A DNA stretch of 58,122 nucleotides, taken from assembly GCA_026988015.1 (NCBI GenBank), contig JALSMA010000028.1, positions 1 through 58,122 on the forward strand, in the 5' to 3' direction. Origin of the DNA: Desulfobulbaceae bacterium. Its GTDB lineage: Bacteria; Desulfobacterota; Desulfobulbia; Desulfobulbales; Desulfocapsaceae. A model generated the notes under the pieces. That model worked only from the letters and a program-made list of their open reading frames with translations, was not told the origin of the DNA and made no database searches. Both the position numbers and the translations under genes were made by a program. Positions 26,151 through 34,906 of this stretch are shown here, piece by piece (within the stretch, counting starts at the first letter, position 1; each line of letters opens with the position of its first letter).

Positions 26151-26280
26151 ATTGTATTCCTGCCTCTCAATCTGTTCATCAATTCCTAAAATTAAGAAGA
26201 ACACCTATTCCTATTTTATTTATTTTTGGTATGATTGCTGACTTTCTTAAGTAAATACAAAAATAAAACAGGAGAATTTG

Positions 26281-27960
26281 ATGAAACTTGGTGACATTTC
26301 GATAAAAATAAAAATAATAGCAGCTTTTTGCTTTATGGCGCTGCTGGCAGGAGTGATTGGGGTTAATGGTTATCTATCAACCAACACACTTAGAGAATCG
26401 GCAACAGTTGTGGATTCTGCCATGGAGATGAAGCTTGCTGTGCGTGGTGACATGCAGATGATCATGGAGCTCCTGGCCTCAGAGGATACAAGGCGGCTTG
26501 AGGCAGTATGGGAGGAGCATCTTCAGTTTGTAAAGGCATTTGACTTTTTTCAAGATGCCATTTTAAATGGTTCGGAAACCGCTGCAGGTACGCTTTATGC
26601 AGCAAAAGATGGAAAAGTTATACGACTCCTGAAAGAGGCTGATAATCTACATAATAGCCAGTTTATAGTTGGAATCAAAAATATATATACACTGAAAAAA
26701 GACATTATTAGTTCTGAAGAAGTAGATGGAAAAAAGATGAATGCTCTTTCGGAGATAGATAGTAGAACCGATGCGGTGGGCGAAAAACTCATGATGATGT
26801 TGGGTGGGGTTGTAGAGCAGGCTGGAAGAGAAATGGAATCTGTGATGCAGAGTATTCTCTATAGGACTATTTCCGTCACTGTGGTGGCGATACTGTTTGC
26901 TGTGATTGGCGGTTTTCTTCTTGCGACTCGGATCACCGGACCACTTAATGAAGCGGTTTCTTTTGCTGAAAGATTGAAAAATGGAGATTTGACTGGAAAG
27001 CTGTCAATTGTTCAGAAAGATGAAGTTGGTGTTTTGGCTGATGCTCTTAATAAGATGAGTGCGGATTTACGGGTGATGTTTCAGGATATAACATCTGGAA
27101 CAAAGACATTATCCACTGCGTCAACAGAGCTTACAGAAATATCGAAAGAGATGTTAGCCAATGCTGAGGAGACAACGGGACGTGCTAATACTGTTGCCAC
27201 AGCTGCAGAGGAGATGAGCGCTAATATGGGATCCGTTGCTGCGGCCACCGAAGAGACCTCTGTGAATGTAAACATGGTTGCGTCAGCTGCAGAAGAGATG
27301 TCAGCTACCATTGCTGAAATTTCTACCAATACTGAGCAGACCCAATCTATTACCAGGACTGCTGTCGCTCAGTCGGTAAACGCATCAACTCAGATAAAGG
27401 AGCTTGGAAATGCCGCTCTTGAAATAGGTAAAGTTACAGAGACCATAACTGAAATTTCAGAACAGACCAACCTGCTTGCACTCAATGCCACAATTGAGGC
27501 AGCACGTGCCGGTGAGGCTGGTAAGGGATTTGCGGTGGTTGCAAACGAAATTAAAGACCTGGCAAAGCAGACATCCGAGGCCACAGGGCAGATTAAGGAG
27601 AAGATTGAAGCTATTCAGAGTGCCAGTAGGGGGTCTGTTACGGAAATTTCGCAGATATCTGAGGTTATCAATGAAATAGACGGCAAAATATCAATGGTTG
27701 TGCAGACCGTGCACGAACAGTCAAGCGCAACTCAGGAAATAGCTGAGAATATCAGCCAGGCTTCTCAGGGAATCCAAGAGGTAAATGAGAATGTTGCACA
27801 GGCGTCATCTGTTACCGGTGAGATTGCTTCTGATATTGCGGGAGTGGGCCAGTCATCAAAAGATATAAGTGGGAATAGTTCTCAGGTAAATATGAAGGCT
27901 GAAGGTCTTGAAGAACTGGCTGGGACTTTAACAGATCTGGTGAAAAGGTTTAAGGTATGA
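26281..27960 (+). CDS. methyl-accepting chemotaxis protein
   Basis: A 559-residue membrane chemoreceptor. TM1 is at about 10-30 and TM2 at about 195-216, around a roughly 165-residue helical periplasmic ligand domain (four-helix-bundle type). HAMP follows ([20 protein letters not shown]). The long signalling coiled coil has its conserved hairpin tip at [31 protein letters not shown]. The C-terminus ends in VKRFKV with no CheR-binding pentapeptide. ATG 26281 follows CAGGAG with good spacing. No che genes lie in the window. It is a single gene, followed by a possible hairpin terminator. Confidence 0.94.
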   Translation: MKLGDISIKIKIIAAFCFMALLAGVIGVNGYLSTNTLRESATVVDSAMEMKLAVRGDMQMIMELLASEDTRRLEAVWEEHLQFVKAFDFFQDAILNGSETAAGTLYAAKDGKVIRLLKEADNLHNSQFIVGIKNIYTLKKDIISSEEVDGKKMNALSEIDSRTDAVGEKLMMMLGGVVEQAGREMESVMQSILYRTISVTVVAILFAVIGGFLLATRITGPLNEAVSFAERLKNGDLTGKLSIVQKDEVGVLADALNKMSADLRVMFQDITSGTKTLSTASTELTEISKEMLANAEETTGRANTVATAAEEMSANMGSVAAATEETSVNVNMVASAAEEMSATIAEISTNTEQTQSITRTAVAQSVNASTQIKELGNAALEIGKVTETITEISEQTNLLALNATIEAARAGEAGKGFAVVANEIKDLAKQTSEATGQIKEKIEAIQSASRGSVTEISQISEVINEIDGKISMVVQTVHEQSSATQEIAENISQASQGIQEVNENVAQASSVTGEIASDIAGVGQSSKDISGNSSQVNMKAEGLEELAGTLTDLVKRFKV

Positions 27961-27986
27961 TTTCTGACGGAGCTGTAAAATGGAGA

Positions 27987-28022
27987 GATAAGGTGATTTC
28001 TGGTGAAAGTTGTCGCCTTATC
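27987..28022 (+). terminator. possible hairpin terminator after chemoreceptor gene
   Basis: GATAAGGTGA (27987-27996) pairs with TCGCCTTATC (28013-28022) apart from a G-T, across a 16-base loop, 26 bases after the stop. There is no T-run after the stem, so it may act with Rho or only protect the mRNA 3' end. Confidence 0.4.
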
Positions 28023-28048
28023 ATCCATTATAGATTGTTTCCAGTAAA

Positions 28049-28063
28049 CCAGAATCCGTGAAC
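28049..28063 (-). repeat. short copy of dispersed word (GTTCACGGATTCTGG)
   Basis: Matches the core TCACGGATTCAGG of positions 71-83 with one change. It lies in the non-coding gap between the chemoreceptor and tRNA-Arg. Confidence 0.35.
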
Positions 28064-28185
28064 ATTGTATATACTTTTCCGGTAAAAATTGAGTTGGTAA
28101 TTCAGGGAAGAGTCTGGTAAAAGAAGTGCTTGTCGTTTGTCATCAGGGTTGCAGGAAGAAGTAATAGCAACAGCCTGGTTAACAA

Positions 28186-28209
28186 TGATGGCGTCGTAAA
28201 AAGGATCAA
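28186..28209 (+). repeat. solitary end of the MITE-like element upstream of tRNA-Arg
   Basis: GATGGCGTCGTAAAAAGGATC matches the terminal sequence TTTGATAGCGTCGTAAAAA of the element at 32478-32637, but no partner end or palindromic centre is present. It is therefore a remnant or a half-copy, 10 bases before the tRNA gene. Confidence 0.45.
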
Positions 28210-28219
28210 AACCTGCTAT

Positions 28220-28296
28220 GGGCGGGTAGCTCAGTTGGATAGAGTGTCAGCCTCCGAAGCTGAAAGTCGTGGGTTCGAATCCCACCTCGCCCACCA
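28220..28296 (+). tRNA. tRNA-Arg (anticodon CCG)
   Basis: A 77-base cloverleaf with encoded CCA. Acceptor GGGCGGG (28220-28226) pairs with CTCGCCC (28286-28292), with one G-T. The D arm is GCTC/GAGT, with A20 in the loop as arginine tRNAs require. Anticodon stem TCAGC/GCTGA encloses loop CTCCGAA with anticodon CCG at 28254-28256, reading CGG. The T arm is GTGGG TTCGAAT CCCAC. Discriminator A293 and CCA 28294-28296 follow. The convergent kinase gene ends only 3 bases downstream. Confidence 0.96.
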
Positions 28297-28299
28297 GAC

Positions 28300-31224
28300 T
28301 TAATTGAGAATTGGTGCAATTGTATCGCTTAACTGTCTCAGATCAAATGGTTTGGTAATGGCAGCAATAAAGCCATGCTTATGATAGCTGGCCATTACCG
28401 GATCGTTTGAATAGCCACTCGCTACAATTATTTTAGCGTCAGGATCAATCTTTAAAAGTTTCTCTGCAGCCTCCTGCCCTCCCATCCCTCCCGGAATAGT
28501 TAAGTCCATGATGACGATATCTACCGGGGTTCCACTATCCTGCAGTTCCTGATATTTATTAATTGCATGCAGCCCGTCTTCTACAAGGATTGCCTTGTGG
28601 CCGAGGGTCGAAAGTTGCAGCGCCGCAACATCACGAAGCATTTTCTCGTCATCCATAACCATGATTGTGGCAGACCGTACAGCGGCCCGCACACTTGCCT
28701 CTTCGGTGTTATCCCTGTCTGTTGCTTGAGAACGTATAGCGGGAAGATATATGGTGAAGATCGTACCCTTTCCTATATTGGAAGACACCGTGATATACCC
28801 TTCATGCTTATTGATGATTGAGTGACAGATTGCCAGGCCAAGTCCGCTGCCCTCCTGTTTCGTTGTAAAATACGGGTCGAATATCTTATCTAAAATAGCT
28901 TTGGGTATCCCAACCCCATTGTCCTGTATGGAGATACGGACATAATCGCCGGCATCCACGCTGAGCAGGGTTTCTGCTGCAGTGTCTGTCACATTGGCAC
29001 AGTGGACGACGATAGTCCCTCCTTCCGGCATGGCATGTTTGGCATTAATGGTAATATTTTGGATGACCTGTCCAATCTGCCCACTGTCTACCTCAACCAT
29101 CCACAAGTCCTCCGGGAAGGAATAATTACAAACAATGTTACTGCCATGGAGGACAAAATTAGCAGATTCAGTGACCATTTCAGCAAGGGAAGTCGGTTCT
29201 TTTACAGGTTCCCCACCTTTTGAAAAGGTAAGAAGCTGTCCGGTTAATTTTGTTGCTCTTTTTGTTGCTTTTTCTGCCTCGGCAAGGAGGGATACAGTGC
29301 GGGTATCTTCCTTTGCTATCCGGTAACCGGCCAGTTCTATATTGCCGAGAATGGCTGAGAGAATATTGTTGAAATCATGGGCAATTCCACCAGCAAGCAC
29401 CCCAATTGATTCCAGCTTTTTCGTCTTGAGCAGCTCTTCTTCCAGCATCTGTTCGTGTGTAACGTCTCGAAAAACAAGGACAACACCAATGATGTTGCTC
29501 TCTTTATCTCTGATCGGAGCCCCACTGTCGGCGATGGATCGAATCGTACCATCTTTGGCAATAAGTGCCGTGTGATTGGCAAGCCCGATGATTCTCCCCA
29601 GGTGCATCACCCGTTGTATCGGACTGGCACATTTCAGACCTGTTTTTTCGTTAATAATATTGAAAACGATTGAGGATGGTTTCCCTTGAGCTTCTTCATT
29701 AGTCCAGCCACAGAGGTTTTCTGCCATTTTATTTAAAAATAAAATTTTGCCTTTCACATCTGTGGTGATAACACCATCACCAATGGATTGCAGCGTAACG
29801 TTCAGACGTTCTTTTTCGGTCTGTAGCGCTGTTTCAGTTTCTTTTCTGATGCTGATATCGACGGTGATTCCCAAACGTACCAATCTGCCGTCGGTCCATC
29901 GAATTGCCTGGTCGCGGCATTCAAACCATTGCCTGGTATTCTCATCCTGGTATTCCCGGATATGGACACCAGTTGCCATGCCTGTAGGGTCAACCAGAAT
30001 TTTATTTGTGCAGAAACTGCAGGGTTGTTTTGTTGCCTGCTGTAAAACCGTGTAGCATTTTCTGCCAACAGCATCATTGCCATACTGTTTGAGTCCCTGG
30101 ATATTGATAAAAAGTAGCTCATGAGTTGTCAGATCTGCAACATAAACGACTGCATCCAGACTGTTAAGGACTGCCTGAAATCGTTCTGCGGTGTGGGATA
30201 TTTCCTGGTCCCTGGATTTGATAGCTTTAATAATGGTGTCAAACTCAAGGATGCCATCGGCCATTTCCTGGGAAAATGAGAGCCTAGCTTCCGGGTCAGC
30301 AACTTTCAGAGCGGCAACAATATTGTTAATGGGAGTGGAGAAGTATCTGCTAATGACAAATCTGAAAATGTAAAAGAACAGAGTAAAGAAGAAGAGGAGA
30401 AATAAGAGCTGTCTGAAGAAAATATTCTTAATGGCCAAGGTTATAACTGTGTAAGGGATGCTGTAGTATATGATCCAGCTATTGGGCTCTGTAAAATGTT
30501 CACGGATTGCAATATATTTTTTTCCCTGATAAACAAAGGAAAAAAAACCGAGATTATCAGGTTTGGAGAGCTCTTTCAGGTCAAAGGCAAGATTGTGACG
30601 GGTTTTTATCAGGGTCTGCTCAGGGTGATAGATTGTTCTGCCTTTGTCGGACAATACAAAAAAGAGTTCACCAGGAAACAGCTTTCCTTTTTCAAAACTT
30701 GTCATAAATTGGGTGATGGTGGACAGGCTGCGCTCCACCACCAGTAGGTATCCGTCACTTATCGGATACTGAATAGTTATTACTGAACGGTTGGTTACAA
30801 TCGATTGGTAGTGGTGCAGTACCTGTCTGTCTGAACTTAACGCTGTGGAAACCATACTGCTGAAATCAAGTCCTTTGAAGCTGTTGAATGGCTTTGAAAT
30901 AGAAACGACTTTTCCCAGAGGGTCAAGGACGTAAAAGATATCACCATGGAGTGCAAACAGGTGAGATGTTTCCAGGTGGCTGAGTAAGTCCTGTCTCAGA
31001 GGGTTGTCCTGCAGTGCCGCTTGTACCACAATATCGGTTTGAAACAGGACTTTACCGATAAGTGCTTTGGCGACATTGATCCGAGCCTGGATTGCAGAGG
31101 CATATTCAGTTTTTGTCTCCCGGTATTCACTGATTCCGGTGAGGAGAAAAACGATGGAAAATAGACCAGTGGCGACGAAAAAGAGAATCTGGTTGATTTT
31201 TGTATGTAAAGTCCTGGGGGACAC
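28300..31224 (-). CDS. membrane hybrid histidine kinase (double-Cache-like sensor, two PAS domains, receiver)
   Basis: A 974-residue kinase. Membrane segments at about 10-32 and 268-292 flank a large extracytoplasmic sensor of about 235 residues with double-Cache features ([34 protein letters not shown]). PAS1 (about 345-460) carries a cysteine set, CYTVLQ then PCSFC. PAS2 (470-590) precedes HisKA with His616 (GGIAHDFNN), HATPase (GSGLGLAI) and a receiver with Asp907 ([13 protein letters not shown]). The start is GTG 31224, directly adjoining the TAA of the binding-protein gene. It is a paralogue of the kinase at 16416-19061 in its C-terminal half. The stop lies 3 bases from the 3' end of tRNA-Arg. 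Confidence 0.92.
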   Translation of the reverse strand: MSPRTLHTKINQILFFVATGLFSIVFLLTGISEYRETKTEYASAIQARINVAKALIGKVLFQTDIVVQAALQDNPLRQDLLSHLETSHLFALHGDIFYVLDPLGKVVSISKPFNSFKGLDFSSMVSTALSSDRQVLHHYQSIVTNRSVITIQYPISDGYLLVVERSLSTITQFMTSFEKGKLFPGELFFVLSDKGRTIYHPEQTLIKTRHNLAFDLKELSKPDNLGFFSFVYQGKKYIAIREHFTEPNSWIIYYSIPYTVITLAIKNIFFRQLLFLLFFFTLFFYIFRFVISRYFSTPINNIVAALKVADPEARLSFSQEMADGILEFDTIIKAIKSRDQEISHTAERFQAVLNSLDAVVYVADLTTHELLFINIQGLKQYGNDAVGRKCYTVLQQATKQPCSFCTNKILVDPTGMATGVHIREYQDENTRQWFECRDQAIRWTDGRLVRLGITVDISIRKETETALQTEKERLNVTLQSIGDGVITTDVKGKILFLNKMAENLCGWTNEEAQGKPSSIVFNIINEKTGLKCASPIQRVMHLGRIIGLANHTALIAKDGTIRSIADSGAPIRDKESNIIGVVLVFRDVTHEQMLEEELLKTKKLESIGVLAGGIAHDFNNILSAILGNIELAGYRIAKEDTRTVSLLAEAEKATKRATKLTGQLLTFSKGGEPVKEPTSLAEMVTESANFVLHGSNIVCNYSFPEDLWMVEVDSGQIGQVIQNITINAKHAMPEGGTIVVHCANVTDTAAETLLSVDAGDYVRISIQDNGVGIPKAILDKIFDPYFTTKQEGSGLGLAICHSIINKHEGYITVSSNIGKGTIFTIYLPAIRSQATDRDNTEEASVRAAVRSATIMVMDDEKMLRDVAALQLSTLGHKAILVEDGLHAINKYQELQDSGTPVDIVIMDLTIPGGMGGQEAAEKLLKIDPDAKIIVASGYSNDPVMASYHKHGFIAAITKPFDLRQLSDTIAPILN

Positions 31225-32343
31225 TTATAGTTCACCGTTGTTGTAAAACTTTTTTTCCTTCACAATAACTTCATATACGGGTCGGACGACATCACCGAAT
31301 TGATCAAATGCAACCTCCCCCATGAGGGTATTGTACTCTCCAGCCAGAAGTGCCGCCTTCAGTTCACTGCCGGAATAGGTGTTACTGCGCTGTAAGGCAT
31401 CGGCCAGGATCATAACTATCTCATATGCCCTTGTGGATCTGGCAGTTGCTTTTTTATGGAAATTCTTTTTAAGCTCTTCTGCAAAAGCAAGATACTCAGG
31501 CCGGGTATTATCCGGAGCTATATAGGTGATGATGCTTAACCCTTCTGCACTCTTACCGGCGAGGCGTATCAGGCCGGGAGTCTGGGTCCAGAGAGTGGCT
31601 ATGCGGTGGCCAGTGTAGCCGGTAGCTGCAAGCTTCTGCAAGGCTACACTGGTCATACTTGCTTCGGTCAGAAAGATTACGGCATCTGGCTCCTGTTGTA
31701 CTATTGCTGCGATTATCTGATCCCAGTCCGAGGTCTTTCTGGAATCAAATTCCACCTCTGTGGCGGGCCCACTGAAATTCTTTCTGACGTAGCTTGTGTA
31801 ATCTTGAACAAATGCGGCGTTAGCCATATCTTTGAGAAAGACCACAGAGTGGATCTTTTTTTGACGAAGGAGGATGTTCATTTTTCTGGCAAACAGCGAA
31901 CAGTCAACTCCAGTCCGGAAAAACAGGTCGTCCTGACTGCTTAATTGGGTTGAAGCTGTATAGGCGGTGATAAGAATTGTGTTGTGGGAAGTGACAAAAG
32001 GATGGGATGTTATGGTGTTGGCGGAAGTACTGTGGCCTATAATAGCAACTACCCCATTATCTATGAGTGATTTGTCAGCCTTTCTGATACCTTCATCTGT
32101 ATTCTGGTCGTCTCGAATGAGCAGTTGAAGCGGGCGGCCATTAATTCCTCCGGAGCTGTTTATATTTTCTACCGCCAGAAGAGCACCGTCACGGATATGT
32201 TCACCCGCTTCCCCACCGCGACCACTGAGGTTAATTGCCAGACCGATTTTAACAGGGCTTTTTTGCTGATCACATGAAGCAGACAGCATGAGGAAAACGA
32301 TGGTGGAAAGCACAACAAACAAAAATTGTAGTTGACGCTTCAT
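31225..32343 (-). CDS. LivJ-type periplasmic ligand-binding lipoprotein coupled to kinase
   Basis: A 372-residue receptor of the branched-chain-amino-acid-binding type (Peripla_BP_6). The signal ends in the lipobox LSASC, so it should be a lipoprotein with lipid on Cys24. Family patterns are KIGLAINLSGRGGEAGEHIRDG at the mature start, GGINGRPLQLLIRDDQ, IGHSTSANT and the C-lobe YEIVMILADALQRS. It belongs to a different fold family from the PF04392-type proteins elsewhere in the window, yet it has the same arrangement: no permease or ATPase, and a hybrid kinase starting on the very next base. It is inferred to be the ligand-input partner of that kinase. A strong promoter lies about 106-133 bases upstream. 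Confidence 0.88.
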   Translation of the reverse strand: MKRQLQFLFVVLSTIVFLMLSASCDQQKSPVKIGLAINLSGRGGEAGEHIRDGALLAVENINSSGGINGRPLQLLIRDDQNTDEGIRKADKSLIDNGVVAIIGHSTSANTITSHPFVTSHNTILITAYTASTQLSSQDDLFFRTGVDCSLFARKMNILLRQKKIHSVVFLKDMANAAFVQDYTSYVRKNFSGPATEVEFDSRKTSDWDQIIAAIVQQEPDAVIFLTEASMTSVALQKLAATGYTGHRIATLWTQTPGLIRLAGKSAEGLSIITYIAPDNTRPEYLAFAEELKKNFHKKATARSTRAYEIVMILADALQRSNTYSGSELKAALLAGEYNTLMGEVAFDQFGDVVRPVYEVIVKEKKFYNNGEL

Positions 32344-32448
32344 ATTTTAGTAACTCCTGCCAGTATGAGCTGGATTAGAGGGGGCTGGTCCTGATGGGAA
32401 TGTCTTTCTACCTGTGTTTCATAGAACTGACGAAATCATCGTACTTTA

Positions 32449-32476
32449 AGTATACTGATTGTTCTTTGTAAGTCAA
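32449..32476 (-). promoter_or_regulatory. sigma-70-type promoter of the binding-lipoprotein/kinase operon
   Basis: Minus-strand TTGACT (32476-32471), 16-base spacer, TATACT (32454-32449). The -35 hexamer abuts the left end of the MITE-like element at 32478, so the element may have shaped or replaced upstream regulatory DNA. Confidence 0.68.
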
Positions 32477-32477
32477 A

Positions 32478-32637
32478 TTTGACAATCTCGTAAAAAGGTC
32501 AATTGATAGATGGCTAAGTAAAAAATTTCAGCTGCGAGGCGCGTATTTTGATTTGATTTCGGCGTACTAGGGTACGTCATAATTGAACGAAAAATGCAGC
32601 AACGAAGCAGGTTAAGAATTTTTACGACGCTATCAAA
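32478..32637. mobile_element. MITE-like palindromic element, copy A (160 bp)
   Basis: The ends are inverted: TTTGACAATCTCGTAAAAA (32478-32496) and, inverted at 32619-32637, TTTGATAGCGTCGTAAAAA, agreeing at 14 of 19 positions. The centre has the near-palindrome GGCGTACTAGGGTACGTC (32561-32578). Internal words recur in copy B (57022-57226) in opposite orientation, including ACCTGCTTCGTTG and the GACGYAYYNNAGTGCGYC-like centre. There is no transposase inside; an 88-codon open frame across it is not convincing as a gene. It is inferred to be a non-autonomous, repetitive intergenic element. The 595-base gap 32344-32938 holds this element and two divergent promoters. Confidence 0.72.
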
Positions 32638-32732
32638 TTCAATTGGGGCTAGACCTCTCAGGAAGGTTCTCTTGATTTGATACGCCTTCGTGGTTGTTTT
32701 CCTGGCAATACATTGATTTCCACTGGTGCCTG

Positions 32733-32761
32733 TTGCCAAAAAGAGTATGGCCTTATATAGT
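32733..32761 (+). promoter_or_regulatory. sigma-70-type promoter of the ABC importer operon
   Basis: TTGCCA (32733-32738), 17-base spacer, TATAGT (32756-32761). Transcription would begin near 32768, leaving a leader of about 170 bases before the ATG at 32939. I could not match the leader to a known riboswitch class. Confidence 0.65.
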
Positions 32762-32938
32762 GTTTTATCTGAAAGCTTGAGCCTAGCAAGTCCAGGGGGC
32801 AGCAGGAGGAACCGTATGTGTTTATCGCTGGCAAAGAAATAAAACAGATCTGTCCATAATGTTGGAAAGTTCAGGAGCAGTGATTGTGTCAGTGACGTCC
32901 ATCAATGAATAGAACCCGCTTTTTTAAAGGAGAAGAAT

Positions 32939-33904
32939 ATGAAGAAGGTGTTGCTGTTGATTCAATTTCTCAGTCTGGTAAGTGTTTCGAGCCTTATGGC
33001 TGCAGACGGGTATACCGTTTCGGTGAATCAGTTTGTTGAGCATCCGGCACTTGATGCTGTTTTTAAAGGAATAGAGGATTACTCAAAGGAAAACAGTGTT
33101 AACGTCATATTTAAGGTACACAATGCTCAGGCCAACATGGGTACGGCAACTCAGATCGCTCAGCAGATGATTGGTGAAGAGGCGGATTTGCTGATAGCCA
33201 TTGCCACTCCTTCTGCACAGGCCTGCGCTCAGGCGCTGAGTAAGGCACCTGACTCCCTGAAACGTCCTCTGCTGTTCACGGCAGTAACGGATCCCGTTGC
33301 CGCAGGACTTGTTAAAGACCTCAATCATCCTGGCGGGATGATCACCGGAGTCTCGGATCTTCTTCCAGTGAAAGAACATCTGGAAATGGTCGCCACCTTT
33401 ATTCCCGGTCTGAAACGTCTTGGTGTGTTGTATAACAGCGGTGAGGCCAACTCCAAGGCAACAGTTGCCAGCATTAAAGAGTTGAGTCGGAAACTCGGTT
33501 TTGATGTGGTTGAGGGCACTGCTTCAAAAACTGCTGAGGTCTACCAGGCGGCTAAGAGTCTTGTCGGTCGTGTAGATGCTATTTTTATTCCCACTGATAA
33601 TACAATAATTTCAGCCCTTGAATCTGTGATCAAAGTGGGTACCCAGAATAAACTGCCGGTTTTTGCCGCAGATGTGGATTCTGTCACAAGGGGAGCTGTT
33701 GCTGCCATGGGGTTTGACTACTATAAACATGGCCTGCAGACAGGCGCTATGGTTGAGAGAATTCTTTCCGGTGCCAGTCCCAAAGATATTCCTGTGGAGT
33801 TTCAGAAGAAACTTGAACTACATATTAATGTAAAATATTCCAAGATGATGGGCGTAACTCCACCCTCGGAACTTCTTGCCATGGCTACTAAAATCATAGA
33901 ATAA
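32939..33904 (+). CDS. ABC transporter substrate-binding protein (PF04392, TrpX-like)
   Basis: A 321-residue periplasmic protein with a signal peptide (MKKVLLLIQFLSLVSVSSLMAADG, cleavage after LMA). Family signatures are ATQIAQQMIGEEADLLIAIATPSAQAC, FTAVTDPVAAGLV, ITGVSDLLPVKEHLEM and the C-lobe IFIPTDNTIISALES. TrpX-like members in Gram-positives bind aromatic amino acids, but the substrate here is not established. The ATG has AAAGGAG upstream. It is followed after 114 bases by its permease and then the ATPase, so this one is a genuine transporter component, unlike the kinase-linked PF04392 proteins in the window. Confidence 0.92.
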   Translation: MKKVLLLIQFLSLVSVSSLMAADGYTVSVNQFVEHPALDAVFKGIEDYSKENSVNVIFKVHNAQANMGTATQIAQQMIGEEADLLIAIATPSAQACAQALSKAPDSLKRPLLFTAVTDPVAAGLVKDLNHPGGMITGVSDLLPVKEHLEMVATFIPGLKRLGVLYNSGEANSKATVASIKELSRKLGFDVVEGTASKTAEVYQAAKSLVGRVDAIFIPTDNTIISALESVIKVGTQNKLPVFAADVDSVTRGAVAAMGFDYYKHGLQTGAMVERILSGASPKDIPVEFQKKLELHINVKYSKMMGVTPPSELLAMATKIIE

Positions 33905-34018
33905 TCGATACGCAACTATAGCTGGAAACAGCCTGTTTTTGCGGCTCTCTCCATGAAGGGGTAGAGCCCACAGAAACATCACAGACTGCAGTAAGCGAAA
34001 GAAGGGGCAGGAAAGAAT

Positions 34019-34906
34019 ATGACATTGTATGCGGCCTTAGGTGCCATTGAGCAGGGGCTGGTTTATGGAATTATGGTGATTGGGGTATACCTCACCTTCC
34101 GTATTCTTGACTTTCCTGATTTAACTGTTGACGGCAGTCTCCCTCTTGGCGCTGCTATTTCGGCAGTGGCCATTACTGCAGGTTATAATCCCTATCTCTC
34201 TCTGGTATTTGCGGCCATGGGAGGATTTCTGGCGGGTGTTGTGACCGCTGTATTAAATACCAAATTTAAGATTCTCCATCTCCTGGCTTCCATCCTGACA
34301 ATGATTGCGCTCTACTCGATCAATATCAGGATTATGTCCGGTCCCAATATTGCCCTGCTTAGTGCGGATACTGTTTTTGATGCTGTGATTGCACTCGGGG
34401 TTCCACCGCATTATTCCGGGGTGCTGGTTTTCGGGATGCTTGCTGCCGCCACGGTTGTTCTCATTGTCTGGTTTCTTGGAACAGAGCTAGGTCAAGCCAT
34501 GCTTGCCACGGGTGATAATCCGCAGATGGTAACCAGCCTTGGAGTAAATACCCATGCAATCATTATTCTCGGTGTCGGGCTTTCCAATGGGCTTGTGGCG
34601 ATAAGCGGAGCACTGGTGGCCCAGAATCAGGGTGCGGCTGACGTCGGCATGGGAATCGGTACCATTGTTGCCGGCCTGGCGTCTGTTATCATTGGTGAAA
34701 CTGTATTTGGCAGCAGCAGTATTGCCAGGGCATTTGTCGCTGCCCTTCTCGGATCCATCCTGTATCGCCTGGCCATTGCCCTGGCGTTGGGACTGGAGAT
34801 TGGTGGTTTTACCTTTAATCCCAGTGATTTGAATCTTGTTACTGCCATTTTGGTTATCAGCGCCCTCATTGCCCCAAATCTCAAAAACAGGTTAATACAG
34901 CGGTGA
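34019..34906 (+). CDS. ABC transporter permease (LivH/TrpY-like)
   Basis: A 295-residue polytopic protein with about eight membrane segments, of the branched-chain-amino-acid-type permease family (BPD_transp_2). EQGLVYGIMVIGVYLTFRIL and DFPDLTVDGSLPLGAAISA at the N-terminus, and the coupling-loop ELGQAMLATGDNPQMVTSLG near residue 160, are typical. As a single permease it should homodimerise, in contrast to the two-permease importer at 123-2100. The ATG has GGAAAGAAT just upstream. Its TGA overlaps the GTG start of the ATPase gene (GTGA). Confidence 0.92.
   Translation: MTLYAALGAIEQGLVYGIMVIGVYLTFRILDFPDLTVDGSLPLGAAISAVAITAGYNPYLSLVFAAMGGFLAGVVTAVLNTKFKILHLLASILTMIALYSINIRIMSGPNIALLSADTVFDAVIALGVPPHYSGVLVFGMLAAATVVLIVWFLGTELGQAMLATGDNPQMVTSLGVNTHAIIILGVGLSNGLVAISGALVAQNQGAADVGMGIGTIVAGLASVIIGETVFGSSSIARAFVAALLGSILYRLAIALALGLEIGGFTFNPSDLNLVTAILVISALIAPNLKNRLIQR

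Noticed and set aside
32473-32739. 88-codon minus-strand open frame
   Set aside because: It covers the MITE-like element and its palindromic centre. The composition follows the repeat, and there is no ribosome site.
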